A DNA stretch of 55,432 bases, taken from the NCBI RefSeq assembly GCF_900116755.1, contig NZ_FPBY01000002.1, forward strand, positions 1-55,432, given 5' to 3'. Under the pieces are notes generated by a model. It made no database searches. It was not told where the DNA came from and saw only the letters and a program-made list of their open reading frames with translations. Shown here in pieces: positions 47,324 to 55,174 of the stretch; within the stretch, counting starts at the first letter, position 1, and each line of letters opens with the position of its first letter. Position numbers and translations under genes: made by a program. The DNA comes from Clostridium sp. DSM 8431 (GTDB lineage: Bacteria; Bacillota; Clostridia; Clostridiales; Clostridiaceae).

Positions 47324-50257
47324 ATGAATATTTTAAAAGAAATTAGTATGAATAATAATTGTAAAAATGCTTATGACCCTAAGGATAACAATATTATTAT
47401 CCAAGGGGCAAGGCAACATAATCTTAAAAATGTAAATATAACACTCCCTAAAAATAAACTTATTGTATTTACAGGGGTAAGTGGTAGCGGAAAGTCAACT
47501 TTAGTATTTGATAGTATTTATGCTGAGGCTCAAAGAAGGTTTATGGCTGGTGTTTCAGCCTTTGCAAGAAGAAATCTTCAAAAATTAGAGAAACCTAAGT
47601 TTGATTTTATGTATGGATTAACTCCAGCTATTGCTATAGAACAAAAAGGAGTAGGTAATAATCCAAGATCTACAGTTGGAACTATAACAGAAATATCAGA
47701 TTATTTAAGATTATTGTATTCAAGAATAGGAATAAGACACTGCACAGACTGTGGTACAGAGATTATACCTAGAACACCTAAACAAATATGCAAAAGTATA
47801 TTTGAAAAAGTAAGAGAAGGGGAAAAACTTAAGTTAATTACAGCTGTAAGTTTAGATCCTAGAATTAATTTTAAGCGTGATTTAGAAAAGCTAACTGCAG
47901 CTGGTATTCATAAGCTTAGAATTAATGGCAATGTATATGATATTAGCGATATATTAAAAAATAAAATAGATTCTAAAGTATATGCTGAAGTGATAGGGGT
48001 ATTAACTATACCTCAAGAATTGAAGAAACATTATGATGAGTATTTAAATAAATATTCATCGATTATTAATAAATTTGTTAAGTTAGGAAATGGAACATTA
48101 AAAGTAGAGAATGAAGGAGAAACATTGTATTTTACAACTAATTCAACTTGTCCAAAATGCTATTATAATTTTCCTGATTTAAGTTCTCAGCACTTTAGTT
48201 TTAATACTCCAGTAGGTATGTGCCCAGAATGTGGAGGCTTAGGAGTTAAACAGGCTATGCTGCCTGAAAGTTTAATTGGTGACACTAAGCTTAGCATATT
48301 AGATGGAGCTATAAAGTGGTATGGAGTAATAAGAGATAGTGATAAGACAACATGGCCAACAGGACCTTTAGATGTAGTTTTCAATCATTATGGTGCAGAT
48401 ATAGAAACTCCATGGGAAGAACTTCCTGAAAGGCTAAGAGAAGTATTATTATATGGCTCGGGAGATGAAAAACTTAAATATAGATCTACTTTAGGAAATA
48501 AGGATACTTTTAAGTCAGTACCTGGACTTATTCCAGAATTAACAAGGCTTTATTACAAGAGTGATTCAGAATTTACAAGAAAGAAATATGGAGCATATAT
48601 GACATCTGAGCCATGTAGTGAATGTAATGGAACTAGGTTATGTAAAGAAGCTAGAAGTGTAACTATTAATGGCAAAACTATTTCTGAAGTAAGTAAAATG
48701 TCGGTTGAAGATGCAATTACATGGATACAAGAAGCCTGTAAAGAATTTGATGATGACATATTTAAAATAAGTAGTGAAATACTTGAAGAAGTTACAAATA
48801 GATTATTATTTTTGAAAAAGGTAGGATTAAAATACCTATCATTAGATAGAGCAGCACCAACACTATCAGGTGGTGAAGGACAACGTGTAAGGCTTGCAGG
48901 ACAATTAAGCAGTGGAATAATGGGAATAATGTATATCTTAGATGAACCATCAGTAGGACTTCATCCAAGAGATTTAAAGAGTCTTGTTGATACATTGTTA
49001 ACTCTTAGGGATCAGGGTAATACTGTTTTAGTAGTAGAACATGATGAGTTTATTATGCAGTATGCAGATATGATTGTTGATGTAGGTCCAAGGGCGGGAG
49101 AACTTGGTGGAGAAATAATGTCCCACGGAACTATTGATGAAATAATGAATGATGAAAACTCACTTACTGGAAAGTACTTAAGTGGGAAATTAATAGTTGG
49201 TAGTGATGAATGGTCTAAAAATTCAGTTGATAATTGTAAATGGTTAAGCCTTAAAGGGGTAAGCCATAACAATTTAAGAAATATAGATGTAAAATTTCCA
49301 TTAGGAAGATTTACTTGTGTAACAGGTGTTAGTGGAAGTGGTAAAAGTAGTTTGATTCAAGGGGTGTTAAGACCTTTATTAGAAAAATTACTTAATGATG
49401 AAGATACTAAACCTGGAAAGTATAAAGAAATTAAAGGTTATGAATATCTAGATAAAATAATAGATGTTTCTCAAGCACCTATTGGACGTACACCAAGATC
49501 AAACCCAGCAACATATACAGGTGTGTTTGATAAGATAAGAAAAGTTTTTGCTTCTACAGAATATGCAAAAGACAATGGTTTAAAAGCAGATTATTTTAGT
49601 TTTAATTCTAAAAAAGGATGCTGTGAAGTATGTTCAGGAGAAGGCCAGATAAAAATAGAAATGCACTTTTTAGCTGATATTTGGGTTACATGTAATGAAT
49701 GTAATGGACAGAGATTTAAACCTGAGATATTAGCATGTAAGTATAAAGGAAAAAATATAGCTGATGTTTTAGATTTAACTGTAAAAGAAGCTCTTGATTT
49801 CTTTGAAGGGAATAGAGAGATTTGCAGAATACTTCAGACACTATGCGATGTAGGATTAGAGTATATAAAATTAGGTCAAAGTTCGGTCACATTAAGTGGA
49901 GGAGAGGCACAGCGTATAAAATTAGCTAAGGAAATAAGTAAGAAGACTAAGGAAAAAATGATATATATCCTTGATGAACCTACAACAGGATTACATTTTA
50001 GTGATATTCAACATTTACTTGATATATTTAAGAGATTAGTTAAAGATGGTCATACGCTTATAGTTATAGAACATAATATTGATGTTATAAAGTCAGCAGA
50101 CTGGATAGTTGATATAGGGCCAGATGGAGGAGTTCATGGCGGAGAAGTAGTAGCTGAAGCTTATCCAAAGGATTTAATTAATGTAAAAGAAAGTTACACA
50201 GGAAAAGCATTAAAAAAAAGTTTAAATTGGAATAGTAGAAAAAATTTCAACAGCTGA
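47324..50257 (+). CDS. Divergent UvrA-like ABC ATPase, probable self-resistance protein
   Basis: This 977 aa soluble protein has the full UvrA plan: two ABC modules with Walker A GVSGSGKS at 51-58 and 668-675, LSGGE signatures, ILDEPSVGLH and ILDEPTTGLH, and CxxC pairs for zinc (CPKC...CPEC; CEVC...CNEC). A region the size of the UvrB-binding domain lies between the first Walker A and the zinc module. It is clearly not the housekeeping UvrA: where that protein has SAYARQFLGQM it has SAFARRNLQKL, and EQKGVGNNPRS replaces DQKTTSRNPRS. UvrA paralogues in gene clusters for DNA-binding drugs (for example DrrC for daunorubicin) bind damaged or drug-bound DNA and protect the producer. ATG 47324 follows AGAGGTGG. 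It lies 99 bases after the NRPS gene and 86 before the aminotransferase. The resistance role is inferred from context. Confidence 0.88.
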   Translation: MNILKEISMNNNCKNAYDPKDNNIIIQGARQHNLKNVNITLPKNKLIVFTGVSGSGKSTLVFDSIYAEAQRRFMAGVSAFARRNLQKLEKPKFDFMYGLTPAIAIEQKGVGNNPRSTVGTITEISDYLRLLYSRIGIRHCTDCGTEIIPRTPKQICKSIFEKVREGEKLKLITAVSLDPRINFKRDLEKLTAAGIHKLRINGNVYDISDILKNKIDSKVYAEVIGVLTIPQELKKHYDEYLNKYSSIINKFVKLGNGTLKVENEGETLYFTTNSTCPKCYYNFPDLSSQHFSFNTPVGMCPECGGLGVKQAMLPESLIGDTKLSILDGAIKWYGVIRDSDKTTWPTGPLDVVFNHYGADIETPWEELPERLREVLLYGSGDEKLKYRSTLGNKDTFKSVPGLIPELTRLYYKSDSEFTRKKYGAYMTSEPCSECNGTRLCKEARSVTINGKTISEVSKMSVEDAITWIQEACKEFDDDIFKISSEILEEVTNRLLFLKKVGLKYLSLDRAAPTLSGGEGQRVRLAGQLSSGIMGIMYILDEPSVGLHPRDLKSLVDTLLTLRDQGNTVLVVEHDEFIMQYADMIVDVGPRAGELGGEIMSHGTIDEIMNDENSLTGKYLSGKLIVGSDEWSKNSVDNCKWLSLKGVSHNNLRNIDVKFPLGRFTCVTGVSGSGKSSLIQGVLRPLLEKLLNDEDTKPGKYKEIKGYEYLDKIIDVSQAPIGRTPRSNPATYTGVFDKIRKVFASTEYAKDNGLKADYFSFNSKKGCCEVCSGEGQIKIEMHFLADIWVTCNECNGQRFKPEILACKYKGKNIADVLDLTVKEALDFFEGNREICRILQTLCDVGLEYIKLGQSSVTLSGGEAQRIKLAKEISKKTKEKMIYILDEPTTGLHFSDIQHLLDIFKRLVKDGHTLIVIEHNIDVIKSADWIVDIGPDGGVHGGEVVAEAYPKDLINVKESYTGKALKKSLNWNSRKNFNS

Positions 50258-50343
50258 TATTAAGGAACTATGAATAAAAGATAAAAGTGATATGAAGAAT
50301 GGTAAGGTTTAATTAATAGAAGTAAAATGGGGGAGGATTTTTT

Positions 50344-51681
50344 ATGAAAAGCTCAGAAGAAATGTATAATTATTTAAAAGAAAAGGAGTCAAGTGCAAGA
50401 TCCTATGCTAATGCTTTCGATTTTGTAATAAAGTCTGGAGCAAATGCAAAAGTTACAGATGTAGATGGTAAAACTTATATTGATTGTTTAAGTGGAGCGG
50501 GAACGTTAGCACTTGGACATAATAATCCTAAAATAATAAAAGTAATGGAAGATTTTTTGGAAAGTGGACAAATACTTCATGGGTTAGATTTTTCAACACC
50601 AATAAAAGCAGATTTTGTTGAGACTTTATTTAGTGTATTACCAAGTAAATTTGCAGAAAATGCAAAGATACAATTTTGTGGACCTACTGGATCAGATGCA
50701 GTAGAAGCAGCTATTAAGTTATTTAAAACTTATAATGGAAGATCATCAGTTATAGCCTTTCAAGGTGCTTATCATGGTATGGCACATGGAAGCCTTGCAT
50801 TAACTGGTGAACTTAAGGCAAAAAACAAGCTTACAGCTTTAATGCCAGAAGTTCATTTTATGCCATATCCATATATGTATAGATCGCCATTTAACTTATC
50901 AGGTAATGATGACTGCAAGCTAATCTTAAATTACATAAGTAATGTGTTAAATGACACAAATAGTGGAATAACAAAGCCAGCATCAGTAATAATAGAAGCT
51001 ATACAAGGTGAAGGTGGATGTATTCCAGCACCAGATGAATTTTTAGTTGGTTTAAGAAAGATAACAGAAGAATTAGATATACCATTGATAATTGATGAAG
51101 TTCAAACTGGGTTTGGAAGAACAGGTGATATGTTTGCTTTTGAACATTCAGGAATAATACCAGATGCTATTGTAGTATCTAAAGCTATAGGGGGAGGATT
51201 ACCACTGTCTGCAGTTATTTATAATTCAAAGTATGATAAATGGGAATCAGGAGCTCATGCAGGAACTTTTAGAGGTAATCAGTTAGCTATGGCAGCTGGA
51301 AAGGCAACTTTAGAATATATAAAGTCAGAAAATATTATTATGCAAGTAAGAGAAAAAGGTCAAATGTTGCTTGAAAGTTTAAATGAGATGAAAGAAAAAT
51401 ATAAAATTATTGGAGATGTAAGAGGAAGAGGACTTATGTTAGGAATAGAAATTGTTGATCCTAAAAAAACAGTTGATCAATATGGAAAGTATCCTAATTC
51501 AAAAGAGTTAACATCAAAGATTAAAAAAATATGTTTTGAAAATGGAGTAATATTAGAGAGTGGTGGAAGACATGGATCTGTATTAAGGCTGTTACCACCT
51601 TTAACAATTGAATTATCAGATATGAAAAAGGTTATTGAAGTAATAGATAGTGTTATCGAAAAAGTAGACAGAAATTATTAA
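50344..51681 (+). CDS. Class III PLP aminotransferase, 2,4-diaminobutyrate-forming type
   Basis: This 445 aa fold-type I PLP enzyme has the PLP lysine Lys280 in SKAIGGGLPLS, the GPTGSDAVEAAIKL cofactor loop, IDEVQTGFGRTGDMFAFEHSG and the C-terminal HGSVLRLLPPL typical of diaminobutyrate-2-oxoglutarate aminotransferases (EctB/Dat family). That reaction makes L-2,4-diaminobutyrate from aspartate semialdehyde and glutamate. It would fit the last A domain of the NRPS, whose code suits a small basic amino acid. The alternative is amination of the aldehyde released by the reductase domain, as aminotransferases do in some siderophore pathways. GGGGGAGG precedes ATG 50344. It is the last gene of the block. 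Confidence 0.88.
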   Translation: MKSSEEMYNYLKEKESSARSYANAFDFVIKSGANAKVTDVDGKTYIDCLSGAGTLALGHNNPKIIKVMEDFLESGQILHGLDFSTPIKADFVETLFSVLPSKFAENAKIQFCGPTGSDAVEAAIKLFKTYNGRSSVIAFQGAYHGMAHGSLALTGELKAKNKLTALMPEVHFMPYPYMYRSPFNLSGNDDCKLILNYISNVLNDTNSGITKPASVIIEAIQGEGGCIPAPDEFLVGLRKITEELDIPLIIDEVQTGFGRTGDMFAFEHSGIIPDAIVVSKAIGGGLPLSAVIYNSKYDKWESGAHAGTFRGNQLAMAAGKATLEYIKSENIIMQVREKGQMLLESLNEMKEKYKIIGDVRGRGLMLGIEIVDPKKTVDQYGKYPNSKELTSKIKKICFENGVILESGGRHGSVLRLLPPLTIELSDMKKVIEVIDSVIEKVDRNY

Positions 51682-51833
51682 GTAGTGCAAATATTTTAAT
51701 ATGAAAAGTAACATATGTAAAGATATAAAAAATAATAGAATTATTGCGAAACATTTCAACTCATAATATATAAATTATATTTTATTAAGGCTAAATTTTA
51801 GTCTGATCTATTAAACGTAATTAAATCAAGGAA

Positions 51834-51935
51834 GGGGCTGTCACATTAGCAATGATAAGATACTTACAAAGTATATTTTGGTAATTACCATATCTGCTTT
51901 AGAGGTATCATATCATTTTTTAATGTGACAGCCCC
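51834..51935. mobile_element. MITE-like palindromic element (about 102 bp)
   Basis: Perfect 15-bp terminal inverted repeats, GGGGCTGTCACATTA at 51834-51848 and its complement at 51921-51935, continue inward with only minor mismatches (AATGATA.GATAC). It encodes nothing. The ACAGCCCC terminus is shared with the IS end at 265-272, so it may be a non-autonomous relative. As RNA it would fold into a long hairpin and could stop transcription leaving the aminotransferase gene. I see no obvious target duplication. Confidence 0.65.
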
Positions 51936-51960
51936 ATAAATGTCTTTTTCTATATAATAA

Positions 51961-52720
51961 CTAATTCCTTATATGGAAGGCTTGGGTTTCTGATAAATCA
52001 TATTCTACTGGATTTTTACCATTAAAATTTTCATGGAATAAATTAAATTTATCTATTTGATTATTTCCATAAGTCATAACATAATAGTTCCCTGAGTTAG
52101 CACACATAGCAGTTCTATATAAGGTATAACAATTTGGAAAATAAGGAGCTTCATGATATAAAAGAACTTCATCTTTTGATGAAATATTTTCTAAAACTTT
52201 AAAGGTATCGCGTATACCTTCTGATTCATTAGAGGCTTTTGTTATACTCTTACTTAAAAGAGCTGCCCTTAAAAAACGACAAGAAGATGAAAAATTTCCA
52301 GGTAATTCACTATTTTCAAATATTTCTGGATTATAAGGCATATAATCATATAAATTATGTATCTGTTCACAGTATATAGGATCATTTGCTAAGGTGCCTA
52401 TAGAATCGCTATATACTTGAAGTCCTAATTTAGTCTGTTCAATAACAATAGATTTTCCAGATTTATCATTAAGAATCCAATGCAAATAGACATTTTTTCA
52501 GAATTTAAAATATTAAGAGATGAAAGATTGGATAGTCTGGAGTGTTAGATGGTTTTGTTAATAAACCCATTAAGGTAAATTTAGAATGAAAGGATTCAGA
52601 AGAAGGATTAGATATCCAGTTAAAGTTTCTTGGAACAAAAATAATTTTAGTAAAATATCTTGCGAAATTTTTATTATAAGAAAGTTCGGACTGGAATAAA
52701 AAAAGAATTTTAACAATAAA
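51961..52720 (-). pseudogene. Choloylglycine (bile acid) hydrolase relic, right copy
   Basis: Read on the minus strand, 52700-52508 encodes a decayed N-terminal part (KIIFVPRNFNWIS, then TLMGLL, stop at 52507-52505). In another frame, 52485-51961 encodes the C-terminal half (LHWILNDKSGKSIVIEQ..., SSSCRFLRAALLSKS, YGNNQIDKFN) to the normal end. Comparison with Clostridium perfringens CBAH-1 as I remember it shows that the Met-Cys nucleophile, the GRxMD segment and about 70-80 central residues are missing. The 174-residue open stretch on its own lacks the catalytic Cys and has only a weak TTG start, so it should not be called a functional gene. Confidence 0.75.
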
Positions 52721-52750
52721 TAAGAGGGTTATAAGCCTGTCTTATTTTTT
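52718..52750 (+). terminator. Probable Rho-independent terminator before gapN
   Basis: AAATAAGAGG pairs with CC..TCTTATTT (two-base bulge), followed by a T run to 52750 on the plus strand. It would stop read-through from the biosynthetic block before the housekeeping genes. Confidence 0.45.
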
Positions 52751-52765
52751 ACTATAAAATTTGAT

Positions 52766-52794
52766 TTGAATCACATAATTTATAAGAATAATTT
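52766..52794 (+). promoter_or_regulatory. Possible promoter of gapN and the flavoprotein gene
   Basis: TTGAAT (52766-52771) and TAATTT (52789-52794) are spaced by 17 bases. The -10 box is imperfect and the region is AT-rich, so chance matches are common. Confidence 0.35.
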
Positions 52795-52842
52795 AATACA
52801 ATTAAAGCATAGATAGGGCATAACTAAAGAGGAGTTGAGTTT

Positions 52843-54297
52843 ATGGTAAGTAAGATAAGAAATGAAAAAAAAGAATTTAAGAGACTGTTAAATGGTCAGT
52901 GGGTAACTGGTAATCATTATATAGACATAAAGTCACCTTTAACTGGAGAGTTGTTAGGAAAAGTTCCAGCTATGAGCCAGGCAGAAGTAGATGAAGCAAT
53001 AGAAGGAAGCAGAAAAGCTCAAAAGGATTGGAAGAACACTACATTAAATGAAAGATGTGCAATACTTTATAAAGCAGCTGATATTTTAGATGAAGAAGCT
53101 GAAGTTTTAGGTAATCTTATAATGCTGGAAGTTGGTAAAGATAGAAAAAGCTCGGTTTCAGAAGTAAAAAGAACAGCAGACTTTGTAAGATTCACAGCAG
53201 ATACAGCTAAAGGAATTCATGGGGAAAGTATTGGTGGTGATAATTTCCAAGGATTTAATAAGAATAAAATAGCAATGGTTTCTAGAGAACCTTTAGGAGT
53301 TATCTTAGCAATATCACCATTTAATTATCCAGTAAACTTAGCGGCCTCAAAAATAGCGCCAGCAATAGTGAGTGGAAATGCCGTAGTATTTAAACCAGCA
53401 ACACAAGGAAGCTTAAGCGGATTATTTTTAGCGGAAGTATTTAATAAAGCAGGGGTTCCAGCTGGAGTGCTTAATACTGTAACAGGAAGAGGAAGCGAAA
53501 TAGGAGATTATGTAGTTACTCATAAGAATATAAACTTCGTAAACTTTACAGGAAGTTCTGAGGTAGGAGAAAGAATTTCACATGAACTTAAGATGGTTCC
53601 ATATCTTATGGAATTAGGTGGGAAGGATGCAGCTATAGTATTAAAGGATGCAGATTTAGATTTAGCAGCTAAGAATATAGTAGCAGGAGCTTATTCTTAT
53701 TCAGGACAAAGATGTACAGCAATTAAGAGAGTATTAGTAGTTGAAGAAGTAGCAGACAAGCTTGTTGAAAAGATTGCTAAGCTTGTTAGCGGTTTAAGAG
53801 TAGGAAATCCATTAGAAAAGGATGTGGACATAGTTCCATTAATAGATACTAAGAGTGCAGATTTTGTGGAAACTCTTATAAAAGAAACATTAGAAAAAGG
53901 CGGTAAGTTAGTTTGTGGAGGAGAAAGAAAGGGTAATTTAATTGCGCCAACACTTATTGATGATGTAACAGAAGATATGCGCCTTGCTTGGGTAGAACCA
54001 TTTGGACCAGTATTACCAATTATTAGAGTTAAAAATGTAGAAGAAGCTATAAGAATAGCTAATGCATCTGAGTATGGACTTCAATCATCAATATTTACTG
54101 AAAATATTAATGATGCATTTGATATAGCAGCTAAATTAGAAGTTGGTACTGTACAAGTAAATAATAAAACTGAAAGAGGACCAGACCACTTCCCATTCTT
54201 AGGGGTTAAGAAGTCAGGTGTAGGTGTACAAGGTATAAAATATTCTATTGAAACTATGACAAGACTTAAGGGAACTGTTATTAATTTAAACAGATAG
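52843..54297 (+). CDS. gapN: NADP-dependent non-phosphorylating glyceraldehyde-3-phosphate dehydrogenase (GapN type)
   Basis: This 484 aa aldehyde dehydrogenase has catalytic Cys291 in SGQRCTAIKR and general base Glu257 in MELGGKD. The C-terminal segment RGPDHFPFLGVKKSGVGVQG is characteristic of the GapN branch, which oxidises glyceraldehyde 3-phosphate straight to 3-phosphoglycerate and makes NADPH. Length matches the family. AGAGGAG lies about 8 bases before ATG 52843. It follows a probable terminator and promoter and is 16 bases from the next gene, so it looks like a housekeeping unit rather than part of the PKS cluster. A role in oxidising the released aldehyde cannot be excluded but is unlikely. 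Confidence 0.88.
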   Translation: MVSKIRNEKKEFKRLLNGQWVTGNHYIDIKSPLTGELLGKVPAMSQAEVDEAIEGSRKAQKDWKNTTLNERCAILYKAADILDEEAEVLGNLIMLEVGKDRKSSVSEVKRTADFVRFTADTAKGIHGESIGGDNFQGFNKNKIAMVSREPLGVILAISPFNYPVNLAASKIAPAIVSGNAVVFKPATQGSLSGLFLAEVFNKAGVPAGVLNTVTGRGSEIGDYVVTHKNINFVNFTGSSEVGERISHELKMVPYLMELGGKDAAIVLKDADLDLAAKNIVAGAYSYSGQRCTAIKRVLVVEEVADKLVEKIAKLVSGLRVGNPLEKDVDIVPLIDTKSADFVETLIKETLEKGGKLVCGGERKGNLIAPTLIDDVTEDMRLAWVEPFGPVLPIIRVKNVEEAIRIANASEYGLQSSIFTENINDAFDIAAKLEVGTVQVNNKTERGPDHFPFLGVKKSGVGVQGIKYSIETMTRLKGTVINLNR

Positions 54298-54325
54298 TTA
54301 CAAAAGAAGAGAAATGGGTGATTTT

Positions 54326-55081
54326 ATGAGAGAAAATGCATGGAAGGGTTTTAAGAATTTTATAGTATATGACAAGGTTCAAGAGGATGAAAATGTAACC
54401 TCATTTTACTTAAAGTTAGAGGATAATGAGCCTTTACCTAAGGCTATACCAGGTCAATTTATAGCCGTGAAAATTCCTAAGAAAGATAATAAATTTAGTA
54501 AGGTAAGACAATATACCTTATCTATGGATCCAGAAGAAGATTTTTATAGAATTAGTGTAAAAATCGAAGAAGAGGGTGAAGTAAGCATAGACTTATGTAG
54601 AAATGTACAGGTTGGAGATGTACTTTTAGCTACAGCACCAATGGGGAAATTTGTTTTGAAAGATAATAATAATACAAAGGTATTAATTGGAGGCGGAATT
54701 GGAATAACTCCAATGCTTTCTATGGCTTATGCTACAAAGGGAACAGATACAAAAGTTAAGCTTATTTACAGTACACAGAATTCTAGATATCATAGCTTTA
54801 AAGAAGAAATTGAAAAGCTAAGAGATGAAAGCCCTAATATAGATTTTACTTTGGTTTATACTAGACCAACTGAAGAAGATAAGGCTAAAGGTGACTTTGA
54901 CATTGAGGGAAGAATCGATAAGGAATGGATGGAAAAGAATTTAACAAGAGATGGAGAGTTCTATTTCTGTGGACCAGTTCCCTTTATGAGAGCTATGTAT
55001 AAGGGATTAGAATCAATAGGAATTGATAAAGAAAAAATTAATTATGAGTTGTTCGTATCTGGGGAAGATATTACTAAGTAA
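54326..55081 (+). CDS. Ferredoxin-reductase-type FAD/NAD(P)H oxidoreductase
   Basis: This protein of about 251 aa resembles the reductase half of flavohaemoglobin without the globin. RQYTLS (61-66) binds FAD, GGGIGITPM (near 122) binds the nucleotide, and FCGPVPFMRAM closes the fold. It lacks the C-terminal 2Fe-2S ferredoxin domain of phenol-hydroxylase-type reductases. It should pass electrons from NAD(P)H to an unknown partner. An in-frame ATG at 54314 exists, but GGTGAT just before ATG 54326 fits the ribosome better. It is probably cotranscribed with gapN, 28 bases upstream, and ends before a strong terminator. Confidence 0.82.
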   Translation: MRENAWKGFKNFIVYDKVQEDENVTSFYLKLEDNEPLPKAIPGQFIAVKIPKKDNKFSKVRQYTLSMDPEEDFYRISVKIEEEGEVSIDLCRNVQVGDVLLATAPMGKFVLKDNNNTKVLIGGGIGITPMLSMAYATKGTDTKVKLIYSTQNSRYHSFKEEIEKLRDESPNIDFTLVYTRPTEEDKAKGDFDIEGRIDKEWMEKNLTRDGEFYFCGPVPFMRAMYKGLESIGIDKEKINYELFVSGEDITK

Positions 55082-55106
55082 TATTTAAGGATACTTTATA
55101 TAATGA

Positions 55107-55140
55107 CTGTCTTGCTGATTTTTCAGCAGGGCAGTTTTTT
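55107..55140 (+). terminator. Rho-independent terminator after the flavoprotein gene
   Basis: CTGTCTTGCTGA and TCAGCAGGGCAG form a GC-containing stem around a short T loop, followed by six T residues (55135-55140). It lies 26 bases after the stop codon at 55081. Confidence 0.85.
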
Positions 55141-55174
55141 AAATGCAAATACCAGTTATACAAAAAATAATTTT

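Noticed and set aside
47324-50257. Housekeeping uvrA or an ABC-F ribosome-protection protein
   Set aside because: Conserved UvrA segments are changed in ways that indicate a paralogue, and the zinc CxxC pairs with insertion layout are UvrA-type, not ABC-F.
51961-52485. Intact 174-codon choloylglycine hydrolase-like gene
   Set aside because: It lacks the N-terminal Cys nucleophile, starts only at a weak TTG, and decayed N-terminal pieces lie upstream in another frame, so I called it a pseudogene.
52843-55081. gapN and the flavoprotein as part of the biosynthetic cluster
   Set aside because: They are separated by IS/pseudogene debris, a probable terminator and their own possible promoter, and GapN has a clear central-metabolism role.
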